This document shows positions 48,950 to 60,954 of a DNA stretch of 64,000 nucleotides, piece by piece. This DNA comes from Cheilinus undulatus (taxonomy: Eukaryota > Chordata > Actinopteri > Labriformes > Labridae): positions 24,738,275 through 24,802,274 of the forward strand of contig NC_054881.1 in NCBI RefSeq assembly GCF_018320785.1, in the 5' to 3' direction. A program made the position numbers and the translations under genes. The notes under the pieces were generated by a model. That model saw only the letters and a program-made list of their open reading frames with translations. It was not told the DNA's origin and made no database searches. Every line of letters starts with the position of its first letter. Position 1 is the first letter of the stretch.

Positions 48950-50200
48950 GTCAAATTGAAAACAGATTTCTACAAAGAAATGTCAGTTGAATAAAAATAT
49001 GCAAGGTAAAATAAATGATTGCATAAATATTCTCCCCCTTTGAAGTGACTGACCTAATTCAACAGATGCCCGGCCAGTAGTAGTCACACTATTTGTGAAA
49101 TGTGGACCACCTGAGTGCAGTGAATGTGTCTCAAGTGATTGTTGTAGAAAGACACCTGTGTCTGAAAGGTCCAGTCACTGGTTAATCAGTATTCCTGGCT
49201 ATCATTACACCATGAAGACAAAAGAACACTCCAAGCAACTCAGAGAAAAGGTTATTGAAAAGTATGAGTCAGGGGATCGATACAAAACATTTCAAGGCAC
49301 TGAATATTCCCTGGAGTTCAGTTAAATCTATCTTCAAGAAAAGAAAGGAATATGGCACAGGTGTGGGCTGTTCTCGCAAACTGAGTGACCTTACAAGAAG
49401 AAGACTAGTGAAAGAGGCCACCAAGACACCTATGACTCCTCTGAAGGAGTTACAAGCTTCAGCAGCTGAGATGGGAGGGACTCTGAATACAACAGCTGTT
49501 GCCCGGGTTCTTCACCAGTCAAAGCTTTATGAGAGAGTGGCAAAGAGAAAGCCACTGTTGAAGAAAAGTCATAATAAATCTGGGCTTGAGTTCACCAAAA
49601 GGCATGAGGGAGATTCCATTGTCGAATGGAAGAAAATCCTTTGATCTGATGAAAACAAAATGGTGCTTTTTGACTATCAGAGAAATGCTGTTTGGCAGAT
49701 ACCAAGCACCACACATCACCACAAACACACCATCCCTACAGTGAAGAACAGTGGTGGCAGCATCATGCTGTGGGGATGCTGCTTGGCAGCTGGCCTTGGA
49801 AGGCTTGTAAACGTACAGTGAAAATTGAATGCAGCAAAATATAGGAAAATATTCAGTCTTCAAGAGAACTACAGCTATGCAGGGGATTTATTGTTCAATT
49901 AGACGATGACCCCAAACGTACACAGAAATTGTTTAAAGCAGCTGGACTTGAAAGGGCTGTTCACACCCGATCCCCATGCAACCTGACGGAGCTTGAGCAG
50001 TTTCGCAAAGAATGATGGAGTAAAATTGCAGTTTCCAGATGTGCAAGCTTATCCATATAGACTCAGTGTTGTTATTGCAGCCAAAGGTGCATCTACTAAA
50101 TACTGACTTGAAGGGGGAAATAATTTATGCAGTCACTTATTTTATATTACATACTTTTGTGTAATTGAGATTACTTTGTAGAAATCTGTTTTCACTCAAT
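48950..50200 (+). mobile_element. Tc1-like transposon with long inverted ends
   Basis: AAAACAGATTTCTACAAAG (48959-48977) is inverted at 50175-50193 (CTTTGTAGAAATCTGTTTT), and a TTATGCA/TGCATAA word pair lies further in. Between them sits one decayed transposase gene (49212-50070). The TA duplication could not be fixed. Confidence 0.7.
49212..50070 (+). pseudogene. Broken Tc1-like transposase
   Basis: The ATG at 49212 starts MKTKEHSKQLREKVIEKYES, the typical first helix of fish Tc1 transposases. A frameshift within 49262-49320 moves the reading to a second frame with SVKSIFKKRKEYG, RRRLVKEATKTPMT and VARVLHQSKLYERVAKRKPL. That frame stops at the TGA at 49642-49644, followed by a further frame change into DENKMVLFDYQ and SGGSIMLWGCC, the region between the first and second catalytic Asp. 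The C-terminal third is present only as scattered codons. Two frame changes and several stops make it inactive. Confidence 0.8.
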
Positions 50201-50539
50201 TACAAAGGCAAATCCTTAATATTCTCCTTGGTAGGAGAACAGAATAGGTCCAGGAACAAAATCAGGATACAAATCTAACAACTGTGAGAAAAAAACACAG
50301 AAAAAGCAAGATTAAAATCCTCAAAAACTGGCAACAGAAGGCTGATGTAGCTCATAAAAAAGCTGGTGTGAAGCCAGGAAAGTCCAGGCTGGTGAGTAGT
50401 TGAGACCAATTATGGCAGGGCAGGTAATCAGACAGGAGGGAAACACACAGGTGTAAGGAAGTACATCAAAACATGACACACATGAGACAAGAATTTCATA
50501 ACCTAAACAGGAAAACACAAAGGCAATGTTTACCCTGCA

Positions 50540-51055
50540 ATGATTTTTTCTGAAAATAACAACACTTTGTTTTGTTTTGGCCTTTGCTTTAGATGAAAAC
50601 AGTATTCTGGGTGCCTGAAAATGGAAAGTTCTTAAAATGGGTTCCAGAGTACAACTTTTTTGACAACACCACTGTTCCTTCATAAAATGGAGACTTGTAT
50701 ATGCATTAGTTCCAGTCAATAACCATGCACAAGTAGGTGGACTCACTAGCTCTGTTTGGGCTGCTCACTCCCACTTGTCATTTTTATGTAATTCACTTGC
50801 TTTGCAGCTACGAAGCACTTGAAGAAACAACCCCACCTCATCATGCATCCACTCAAACATTCATGTCAGCCATCTTTTTGTATGTTCATGTCTTACCACT
50901 GTGGAAGAAGGCGTTTGCATGCATGTGCATCTTGTTTCAGTATAAAGTCACATTACCAGCTACTGGCCTAGTAGGTCAGCCTAGTCAGATGTTTTTGTTA
51001 TTCAAAAAGTTATTCCATTTCCCACAGATTGTTTTTATGTAAATGTGGCCTAAAA
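50540..51055. repeat. Dispersed fish repeat, third related copy
   Basis: TTTTGGCCTTTGCTTTAGAT, GTATTCTGGGTGCCTGAAAA and, at the end, ATGTAAATGTGGCC follow the same pattern as 31990-32400 and 48226-48688. The frames 50321-50746 (-) and 50737-51042 (+) overlap it and are not genes. Confidence 0.4.
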
Positions 51056-52317
51056 ATCAAAGTCAGGACTGTGTTTCTCTGCCTTTCTCTAATGTCAGTA
51101 TAATACATTTATATATGACATGTGCGGTCTGTTCATATCATGTATGACAGGTGTGAACAAAGCACAGCTAGTGATGACATGCAGGAGTGAGATGGGAAAG
51201 GTCACACAGCATAGTAGGCAAGCATTAAATCTTTGCTGTCAACAAACCTGGAAATAGCTCTACAAAAGACAAAGAAGAAAGCACAATAAATTACACTAGC
51301 ATTTTATGAGTGGCTGTACTCGAGGTCGTTTAGGAATAGGCTGTACAGCTTCATGAAAAGTAACACCACAGTAGCTGGGTTCTTCAGCAGATGCACTGAC
51401 AAGGAAGTCAAGCGGGAAACAATCATACAGCTTCAGTGGCAGCCTGTCCAAGGCTTGGATTGTGATGCAGTGGAGTTTAGGATTATGAAAGTGGTTTATA
51501 GTCATTGTAGGAAGGAAGCTGCACCTCTCCTGTGTAGTGTTGATATCATGTTAGTGGGCTCAGATGTATTGATTATGTTAGCAAATAACTATCATCAACA
51601 ACACATTAAGGTTGTAAACCCTGTGAATAAAACAGGCTGTGGATATTGTCGTGATAACCGAAGACTTTCCTGATTTTTTTAATCAAGAAAAGTGTTTATG
51701 TTCAGGTCTGTTTTCACTACAATTAGTGTTAGCATCTTAGCTAATCTTTGGCTCTGCTGTCTCAACAGGTGAGTTTTATGTGCTGCCGTTGTGTTTATCA
51801 CATTTGCTCCAACGCAAACAGATGGGTGGACATTTTGAGAGCTATCCTTCCTTCATATTTATTTAACATGACTTGATTTATGATTTATGCACTGTAAATG
51901 TGACATTTCTGCAATGATTAGTGAGACACATCCAGCTACTTGTGAGCACCTTTGTTCGTTTTTTTTTTTTAATTGGTGCACTAATAGTGGATGGTAGTTA
52001 ATTACAATTAATGCATTTAATCTTGACCGCCCTACTTCAACAAAATCCCCGTTAGAGAAAATTAAATGGAATTTCACTTCCCAAAACTGTGTAGCTGCAA
52101 CAGTGTGATTGGCTCATGGCATTGGAGGGTGGGTCTTAGCAGGGATTGAATGGCTTGTTGACACATCAAGCCACTTAGGGCATTCAGCCGAAGCTTGAAT
52201 ACAAGCTGCAGACCTGTTCACAGATGCAACTCTAAAGGCAAGAGTGTGTTAAGAGACACTTTTAGAGACAATTTCTCTAAAAATTTTAAACCTACACAGA
52301 TTACAACAACAACAGCA
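51056..52317. other. No gene; possible upstream region of the next pseudogene
   Basis: A 106-codon frame at 51353-51673 has no motif. Close to the pseudogene, an inverted CCAAT box (ATTGGCT, near 52108-52114) lies about 200 bp before its first ATG, which would suit a former promoter; this is inference. Confidence 0.45.
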
Positions 52318-53543
52318 ATGAATGTTCAAAAAAGGTTGAATCAACCATCCAAGCTCAAGAGCTGTGCCAAATGGTTGAAGGAGAAAGATGTTCAAGAATC
52401 TGAAAAGGAGGGAGTCAGCCTTAATTCCGTCCTTGAATTTTGCTTTTTCAGGAGCCATGAAGACAGTGAGTCCTCCAGTAACTTTCAGTTGCTACATGGA
52501 GCACCACACCAAGGATGCCTCCTGCCACCAACCCGATGGCGGCATGAGGAGAATGACTGGCAACAAAAACGCCAGGAGATGAGACCAAAAGGATCCATTA
52601 GTTCAGTTGAGCACTTCAACCTCAGGATGGAGTAAGGACAGAGGAGGACAAAAGAAGACATTGAGGGGACACTTGGAGAAAAAAGACAAAGGATCAAATC
52701 AAGAGGCTTGATGGAAACTTCAAGGCTTTCATTGAAAAACAGGAGGTCAGGTTATATCACAGGCAATATCAAAGAGCTCATGAGTCTTGTTGAGGTCCAG
52801 ATGAAGCAGCTGAAGACTGAAATGAACCTGCATCTGCAGACAGCGTCCCGGGCCCTGAACATGACAGACATGCTTGAGGAAGAGTTGAAGGTGATAAAGG
52901 ATCAAAGTGAGTCTCAGCTACAGATTCAACTGGAGGAAAAGACCTACAGATGCCATGAGCTAGAAAGGGAAGTGGATATGATAAAGGACCAAAGTAAATC
53001 TCAGGTGAAGGAGTTACAAATTCAACTACAGATGCAGACTAAGAGGTGCCTTGACCTGGAGAGGGAAGTGGAGGAGCTCAGAAAGAAGCTCTAAATGCTT
53101 GAGACTAACCCAGAGCCCTCAATTCAAAACAAGAGTGTGACCACTGCAACAGAAACGGTCCAAGAAATAATTGAGACCATCCAGGAGTAACAAAAGATGG
53201 TCCCGGATGAAGATCGGCTGGTCCAAGTAATCTCTGAGACTATCCAGGAGGAACACGAGGTGGTCCAGCAGAAGATCATATTATCCAAAAGGAACCTGTA
53301 ATCATCCAGGAAGTCAAAGAGGAACCACTGATGGTCCAGGAGAAAGATCAGTTGGTCCAAAAAACCATTGAGACTGTCCAGGAGGAACATGAGGTGGTCC
53401 AAGATGAGGATCAGATTGTCAGAGAGGAACATCTAATGGTCCAGGAGGTCACAGAAGAACATGCAATGGTCCAGGAAGAACATCAGCTGGTCCAGAAGGG
53501 ACATCCAAATATTAGGGAGGTCCAAAATGAACAAGAGACATGA
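52318..53543 (+). pseudogene. Decayed intronless gene for a coiled-coil, VQE-repeat protein
   Basis: I do not recognise this gene. From the ATG at 52318 (G at -3) one reading frame continues to about 53270, interrupted only by three TAA codons at 52633, 53092 and 53188. A single-base loss near 53270 then shifts it to the frame that ends with TGA at 53541-53543, giving roughly 408 codons. The first third is polar with no domain I can name. Codons from 52760 to 53091 form a heptad-like coiled coil with a tandem duplication (KDQSESQLQIQLEEKTYRC and KDQSKSQVKELQIQLQMQ). The last third is a degenerate repeat around V-Q-E-E/D-H/D-x-x-V-Q (for example VQEEHEVVQDEDQIV). The meaning is preserved across stops and shift, so it was coding until recently. 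No poly(A) tract; AATAAA lies at 53873. It could also be an active gene with assembly errors or unrecognised introns. Confidence 0.55.
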
Positions 53544-54019
53544 CCTCCAGATATTCCTTGTTGAAATTTCTGAGCCACGAAAAGGAGCATATTTAACAAA
53601 CTCTAAGGGCAAAAACTGAAACTGAAATGTTAAGGCTGGAGCACAATTCTGTTAAAGACAGACATAAGTTTACCTGCATGTAATTGATGAGAGCAACCAA
53701 TCCAGTTACTTTGCCCAAATGGTATCAGGCCCTCTCCTTTCTGGGTGGAAACGTTCCATGAAAATGAATGGCAGTTAATGGGAAGGATTGGGTCATTAGG
53801 GATTTAAAAGCTTAAAATATGAAAATCGCACGGTTATACGATAATTGATATCCAAACTCTAATGGCCAGTTTAATAAACATATAATGTAGAACATTTATG
53901 AAATGACATGAACGACATTATAGATGAATAACAGTGTCTGTTCAGACTCTCTCTGTCAAACTGGAGACGTCATAGAACACAACACGTTCTCAATTCAAAT
54001 ACTATTTTATTCATTTCAA
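53544..54019. other. Spacer between pseudogene and ube2g1
   Basis: Contains AATAAA at 53873-53878, a possible poly(A) signal of the preceding pseudogene. Otherwise AT-rich with nothing recognised. Confidence 0.5.
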
Positions 54020-54121
54020 ACAGCAGGTGGCAGTAACTCATTCCTGACAGTGTGCTTTTTTAAGCTACGCGAAGAAGAAAGCGCTGAAAGGAAGTGTTTT
54101 GCCCTCAGTAAATCCTCGCAG
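54020..54121 (+). promoter_or_regulatory. Likely ube2g1 promoter / 5' UTR region with CTCF-like word
   Basis: CAGCAGGTGGCAG (54021-54033) resembles the CTCF core motif. It is followed by CTACGCGAAGAAGAAAGCGC, a combination I have seen near transcription starts of fish genes. The segment ends with CCTCGCAG and the donor GTAATA (54119), so it may be a non-coding first exon spliced toward the coding exon at 54474 (a candidate acceptor TTTTGACAG ends at 54424). Start site and splicing are inference. Confidence 0.4.
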
Positions 54122-54473
54122 GTAATAAAAAAATAGGCCTCTGTCTTTTTATTACCGGTCTTTCTGCCCACATTAACTGCCTTTTAAAAATTCCGTTACT
54201 CACTGTCTTAATTTAACTTTTTTATTTGGTTCAGTCTTTTCTGAAAGTTTACCTCATGAAAGCATTATTGGCCTTACAGGTGTAACTGAGGGCTTACAAC
54301 ATGTAATACTTTTGACTCATGTTTTTGGTGTTGTCAGACCAGACAGACGGAGGATAAAAACGTGGACACAGCTCTTTGCTTTTCTTCCCCAATGTTTAAT
54401 TTAACCTCGTTGACATTTTGACAGACATTTTTGGTTCAATACAATTAAAATAGTGTAAAAAATACGGCTAAAA

Positions 54474-57400
54474 ATGACGGAACAGTCGTCGTTATTGCTA
54501 CGTAAACAATTAGCAGGTGAGTTGGCTAACTTGCTACTTGTGCTTTGGCCATTTTAAGAAATATTGTCTTAATATCAGAATCAGATGTGGTTTGTTAAGC
54601 TATTGTGTTGTTTGTTAAGCTCATGTTTAATGACGAATTCAGCTCGTGACAAATAAAGATAAAGTGCACGTGCATTCATCGTACCAGACGTCTGTTAGTG
54701 AGGATATGACTAAGTTAGGTCTGGCTGCTATTGCTCAATAACTACTAAAACTGTTTCCCTGTATATTATACATTACATATTACACATTTTCCGTGTTTTG
54801 GGATTTTGAAACGTGCTTGGGTTTTCACACGCCAACTGGGGTTTCCATTGTCATCGTTAATCTTAGTCTTTCTGAAATTTAGGTCACTTGTTATGTACGT
54901 ACATCACCTGTTTCGACAGCTATTTTAATGAACATACTCCCCTTGTAAACATATTGTACATTTCATTAATAAATCTGGTTTTGTGTAAGCTATTGTCCCT
55001 TTTTTGTTTTCAGAGCTGAACAAGAACCCAGTGGAAGGCTTTTCTGCGGGTCTTGTAGACGATGATGACATCTATCAGTGGGAGGTGGTCGTTATTGGGC
55101 CACAGGACACATTATTGTGAGTGTATTTGCCCATGAATGCATTTTTCTCTTCCAAGCATTTGAAGTTGTATTCACACATAATCTAAAGTTAATATCTAAA
55201 CCATCTTTGCTGTCATTTGTAGTGAAGGAGGTTTCTTCAAAGCAGCTCTCACCTTCCCACGTGACTATCCTCTGAGGCCACCTAAGATGAAGTTCATCAC
55301 AGAGATATGGCATCCAAACGGTAAGAACCAACTCCCCAGGCTTTTGCAATTACTTTGTATCAAAGCAAGATAGGAGAAATGTTTTTCTTTTTGGTAATGG
55401 ATTGAGAAACTTGTGTAAATCAGGTTGTAAGATTCGGGAAATATCACTTTACCGATCCAAAAAGTAACAATTTTTTTTAAATGATAAGATCAGTTGCTCT
55501 TAATCAATAACTTAAAAGGAAATAAGCTTCAGAAACTGGGGAGCAGGTTAAAGATTTGCATCAACATTCTGATAATACAGACAAATTAGTCTCTACAGCA
55601 GTTATTTGAAATAACTTGACAAGACTGTCAGTCTCAGCTGTAGCTCAAGGCCTGCGCCGTTTGTGAGAAAGATATCAGATATGGGATAACATTGTTTAAT
55701 ATTTGATAGGATGTGAAGATTAATAAATAAAATAAATACTAGGGCTGCATAATTAGGTAATATTGTGCATAATTGCTGGACAGCTTTAAAATTTGCACCC
55801 TCGATATAATACAGAAATGGTATCCTGAGTTTACCTTCTTGGTTTTGGTGTTTTTTTTTTCTCAACTCTGAACATACAGATACCAAGTCCCATTAAAAAA
55901 AAAACAACACCGGAAGTTTTTTCAGTAGTGCTTTCAAAATAACTCAATAATTTCCAAAAATGAAAGATTTTCCTTTTGAAAATAAAGGTACGTCCACAAA
56001 GAACAATGGTGGCACCATTGTAAACTTAAAGGCCTTTCTGCAGGCATTTTGTAAACATTTGAAGTATTATCTAACACAAACATAATGGCAGCCTTTTACG
56101 TGATTATGTAATTACAGTTTTTATGTCTATCTGCCCATCTTCTTGTTTAAAAAAACCTGTTTGGAAAGTGCCCCGTGAAATAAATTCCAAAAGTGTTTTT
56201 ACCACTCACACTTGGGCCAATGCCCCATACCATGCTGAAGCACATTTGTTCCCCCCTTTACAATTCCCCTGCTGGCCTGAACTCACACTGCTCCAAGCCC
56301 AACAAGGCCTGAGCAGGGGTACGTCATCATTTAGTAATATGATACACATAGTCTACAAGTTTCACAGAGTCAGCACAATGGAGAAAACACAGACAAAATG
56401 ACAGGAACTTTACTCACTGTAGCTTAGTTTGAATCATTTAGGTCAGTTAAAAGGAATTAATGTATCGTAGCGTCATAGCCCTGCTGCACAACTCTTGTGA
56501 ATAGAGGGTTGTCATAACATGCCTAAGCCCACTCCTTCATCCATGCTAAGACTTGGGTAGAGTACTGTGCCTGAGCATGGCACTGGGCTCTCGCTCTGAA
56601 ACTGGACTTTGAGTCTCAAGCTTGCTTGGGCATGCTACAAATTGCCTCCTGTTTATCTAAATGCCAGTAATAGCTTTAACTTCATCTGACTGTATCAAAA
56701 CGGAATAGTCAGATATCTATCCAAGTAGGAAATTTTACACTTCTTGATTTCACATTTCTTGTGGTAATTTGACATTTTTGCAATGTGTTCAGAGCATTTT
56801 TTTCCACATGGATAACAAAGAAATTGTGCTTAATTGTGCCACAGTAGTGGAAGCACAACTCACAATATTATATTAGCTGATCTAATTTTCTAAAAGAGAT
56901 GCAGTATAGTACTCAGTCCTCTGATTTATTGGAAACATTTTATTTTATTTTATGTTTCTCTCTTTGCCTCTTGCCAGTGGCAAAAAATGGTGACGTCTGC
57001 ATCTCCATCCTGCACGAACCTGGAGAGGACAAGTATGGCTACGAGAAGCCTGAGGAGCGCTGGCTGCCAATCCACACAGTGGAGACCATCATGATCAGTG
57101 TCATCTCCATGCTTGCAGACCCAAACGGAGACTCTCCTGCAAATGTGGATGCAGCTGTAAGTAACCAAAATGCCACTTAAGATAGGGTTGCTTTGATATT
57201 GCATATTACCACTGATATACTATGTATGTCCTTGTTGTAATGGGAACCTGAGTCCTTAGATTAACACAAACTCTGAATCTACAAGTCATATTTATGGGTG
57301 ATTTATGATTTTTAAGTGAAATACAAACATGGGTTTAGTGAGGTGGGTTCCTGTGGATGGGGGGTACTTTTTAAAGGCTATAAGGAGACTATCTAATACT

Positions 57401-57604
57401 TACCTGTGAGAGAAAAACAGCTCCAACTGAGCTTTGAAACCAAGTTTAACATGTGACCTTTTTTTCAAAATGTTTGGTCACTTTTGAAGTTGTTGGTGAA
57501 ATATTGATATCTTGCAGAAAGAGTGGCGGGAAGATCCTAATGGGGTGTTTAAGAAGAAGGTTGCACGCTGTGTGAGAAGGAGTCAAGAGATGGCATTTGA
57601 TTAA
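54474..57604 (+). CDS. ube2g1: Ubiquitin-conjugating enzyme E2 G1 (five coding exons)
   Basis: E2 enzyme that takes activated ubiquitin from E1 onto its active-site cysteine and builds, in the known family, mainly Lys48-linked chains. Coding exons: 54474-54516, 55014-55116, 55223-55320, 56978-57156, 57518-57604 (including TAA). All introns are GT-AG and the phases join without error. The product has 169 residues, one fewer than the human protein. Landmarks are the start MTEQSSLLLRKQLAELNKNP, the HPN motif at residues 79-81, the catalytic Cys in NGDVCISILHEPGEDKYGYE at residue 89, and the acidic loop (EPGEDKYGYEKPEERW) after it that marks the UBE2G/CDC34 type. The C-terminus is VARCVRRSQEMAFD. 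The start ATG has A at -3. Residue 83 is Ala where I recall Asp in mammals. Teleosts keep two paralogues; I cannot tell which this is. It runs tail-to-tail with arpc3. Confidence 0.97.
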
Positions 57605-58840
57605 GGAATCGCTTCACAGTAAGTGCAGCCACACATCAGGATTTATCAGAATATAACTTCACAAACTCCTCAAACTAGTGGATCTTGATCTCTGAGTTCA
57701 CTGTTGCTAATTTAATTTGGCAAACAATTATCAAATTGATGTGTTCATGTTGTTTCAGGTGGGATACTGCACAGAGGATTCAACAACTGGCAAGACTCAA
57801 CCATCTAGATGAACATGTTGCACAACGTAAACATCAGCTTGCCACTCACAAGGAAAAAGACTCACAAAATGTACAATTCATTTATCTCTCCTTATTTGGA
57901 TTTTGCAGTTTAAAAATGAATTTTGAACATAAGTCACACCATCTAGAACAGAGGCTTTCACTCTGTCAAAGGTTCTGGTTTACTTTTCACTTTCTACCAT
58001 CAGTATGAGAAAACTACTTCCGATCAAGCATCAGCATTTTCTCTCACAGGAAGATAAAAAATACTCTTAATTACTTCTCTGTCATGTGCATATTTGTCAG
58101 ATTTAAGGAGCAGTTATCCCCACTGATAAATGCCCCTGTACCTATTCTTAGTTTGTTCTGTTTACCTATTTATTTAGCGTGTGACTAATTTAAAGATGCT
58201 TATTGTCTAATGGAGTTCTCTCTTTTCTTTTCAACCTGCCTCACTGAGCCAACCAACCTTACAGTTACTTCATTAGTTATGCAAGTTTGGAGTGTTGCAG
58301 TTGCTTAAGAAATAGGAATAAACAGGCACCGGCTTTGCTTTCCCTGCACGCTCAGCAGAGGAAGTGTTCCTTTTTTTCCCTGAGCGGAAAACTGATCACC
58401 CTGCACTGCCTTAACTTTGACCGCCAGCAAAGGAAACTTGTCTCCAGAGAGACTGCAACTGACTGCTTTTTCTACATGCAGGAAGAAAAACTATTGTGGA
58501 CAAACCAAAGAATATATCAATAAATGTGTTTTTGATGAACATGCTTTAATCTTTCACCGTTTTGAATGTGTCTGTTCTGGAGGAACGTGGGCAGAGATGA
58601 AGCATTCGTCTTATGATGGAGGCTGTGTTGAATTGTGTTTATCTGACCTGACACCATGGTTATCTTTTCAAATAGCTCACTGTAAAACTACAGAAAGCCA
58701 GAGCTTTTATTTTCTTCAGACTACAAATTACTGTGCCTTCATTTGGGACAGATATTGGTACTAAACATGCCTTTATTTTCACACACATCTTGTGTATAGA
58801 CAAGATGTGAAAGACAATAAAATTGTACATTTACACCATA
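57605..58840 (+). other. ube2g1 3' UTR with final non-coding exon
   Basis: After the stop, exon 5 runs to 57618 and meets a donor (GTAAGT at 57619). A pyrimidine-rich acceptor (TTGTTTCAG) ends at 57758, so the last exon is wholly non-coding, from 57759. Poly(A) signals AATAAA occur at 58519-58524 and 58816-58821, allowing a short and a long UTR. ORFs of up to 115 codons here (57685-58764) are not genes. Confidence 0.7.
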
Positions 58841-60754
58841 AAGAATATTCAATTATGTACAGAATCAGGTCATGATAAATTAATCACAAATTACTAATTC
58901 AATCATGTTTTGATAGCCCATCTATGCCAACTGCCTGCCTGCACTGTGGGGGATGAACAAGGGGGAGAGTCCTGCTAATCACTGAGTGCTAGCTGGCCTG
59001 TAGAGATAAGAAAATATCAGGATGGTCTTAGTAGTTCTAAGCAGTGGTTCTCAGCTGGTGGGTCAGACTCCAAAGTGAGCTGCTTTCTGTGGGTTGCAAA
59101 TGTGCATGGAACATAACAGTTGCAGCAAATATCAGTGATGTACAGAGGCCCTGAGCTGGCATAAATCATTATTTTACTCCATTTTGACATAATGAGTAAA
59201 TTTTAGTTTTCTTGAAATCTCAACCTATGCATTTCACTACCTTGGGGTGACAAGTTGGTTTTCCAGTGATAATGTGTGAATTTTACAATAGCTCTTAAAA
59301 ATAACCAACATTTACATGTGATGGCAAGAAAGTTAAGTTAAAAATGAGGCATGCATGTTTTCTCAATGTTTCTGTAATGATGCACTTGAAAACAATTATT
59401 TCCTGACTCTTTATGTGACGTTTTGGGTCCCAATTTCTCTTTTAAAGAGTTGTGGTGGGTCCTGAGGCTCAAATACTTACGATGAAAATGTTATTGTGAA
59501 AATTTCAGAAATTTATTCCAATCTTTCCAGGCAGCACAAGCAGCAAAGTCCTTATCCCTCCTGTCACTCACTGAGGTTTGAATTGAAATCTTTAACAAGG
59601 TCATCAAGCAGGAGACTCCAAGAGGATGCATACTAGCATCAAAACCTCCAACTGATCTTTAAGAGTCTTCTTACATGGTATTTATAAAAGCATTCTTCTG
59701 TATTTCTTGGACAGATTTGTTTTTCTTTGTCTTGCTGCTTTTTCTTCTTAGTTTGGATCTGAAAACTACATCAACTCAAAGCGCAAAGAGATTTCTTTCC
59801 TCTTTTTTGTCTGGAACAGGTCCTTAACTTGGATGGACTTTATTTGAAGCTTTACAGGTAGTTTCATTTAACTTCTAATATCTCACTCTTACTGGGACAA
59901 AGATTGTAACAAAAGGACTTCCTGACTGAAAAACTTCCTAACAGATGGATTTTATGCTAATTTAAGCTATCAGCTGGTAAATAATGCATATGAAGGTTTA
60001 TTGGTAAAGCTAAATTTGAAAACCAATGGCTGTTGTCAGGCCAAACTTTGTATCTCTGTCATTATTTTAATGTTTTTCTTATAAATCAGTGCTATCGGTC
60101 ACCCTTTACATTTGCCTGTGGGTTTTACTCGATTCCATAGCCATGAAAAGTGTTAAAAAGATGCTGACTACGACCACTCAGTATTAAATTAATTGAAAAT
60201 TACAGCATTTTTTTTTTTCATTCCCTGACAAGTGGTGATTTTGAAAATATCAGGTTTTGGCATGACGCCAGCGAAAAGTAAACCTCAGTGTTGACATTTT
60301 TACCAAAGTATTGAATTGATTGCATCTTTTAAACTAGGTCAAAATTTTTAAATTTGCACTGACCTTCTTTTCATCAATACTGAATGCTTAAGTGCATTTT
60401 ACAGTGCTAAAATGATATGTACAAAGGCATATTCAAGGATTTGTTGATTTTGAACATCCAAGTAAAAGAATAAATTTGATTAGGTTTTCAACTGCAGTGA
60501 CTGTGCACAGAAATGGAGCTCAGCTGAAGTTCAAGCAGGAACTTAAACTGAGCTTTCTTCTCCGAGCCATATCATTGGTTCCTGGTCCAACTTCTCAGAA
60601 GTCCAGTGTCTAGACTACATCGAGGGAAATCCTGTTCCTACCATTTGCCTCTCTACCCCTTCAAGTACATGAAGTCATCATGATGAACTCTAATTGCCAA
60701 AAAGATTGCAAATGTATCTTTCTGTAAAATTTTAAAGTAAATTCATGTTAAACT
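58841..60754. other. Intergenic region between converging genes
   Basis: About 1.9 kb without coding signal. A hAT-like end is noted separately at 59042. A short segment at 60222-60270 is shared with 20600-20650. Confidence 0.6.
59042..59480. repeat. hAT-type repeat fragment
   Basis: GCAGTGGTTCTCAGCTGGTG with the following GGGTCAGACTCC resembles the left end of widespread hAT-type MITEs (CAGTGGTTCTCAACTGG class), and GGTGGGTCCTGAGG near 59455-59468 fits the matching inner part. The right terminus is not clear. Confidence 0.4.
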
Positions 60755-60954
60755 TGTATTACTTTGATTGCTTTATTGAATTAAGCGCCAGCTCAATACT
60801 GTCAACAGTCAGACAGGAGAATACATATCTTTAAACTGAAAGAGTATAAAATCATCTTTGCAACACAAAAGCAAACCCCTCCCACCCCGAAAAAAAGACA
60901 AATCCACCCATCCATGTTGCAGGTGTAGAATAGAAACTTTGGATCCTGAGGTGT
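60755..60954 (-). terminator. arpc3 3' UTR and poly(A) signal
   Basis: TTTATT at 60772-60777 reads AATAAA on the minus strand, about 180 bases after the stop codon, so cleavage is expected a little below 60760. Confidence 0.65.

Noticed and set aside
50321..51042. ORFs of 141 (-) and 101 (+) codons
   Set aside because: They overlap a degraded dispersed repeat and have no motif or splice context.
52633..53190. TAA recoding (readthrough) in the VQE-repeat gene
   Set aside because: All three stops are TAA, which tempted the idea, but vertebrate nuclear genes do not reassign TAA, and the additional frameshift shows ordinary decay.
57685..58764. ORFs of 107, 78 and 115 codons after ube2g1
   Set aside because: They fall in the gene's 3' UTR and the intron before it; no splice logic or motif supports translation.
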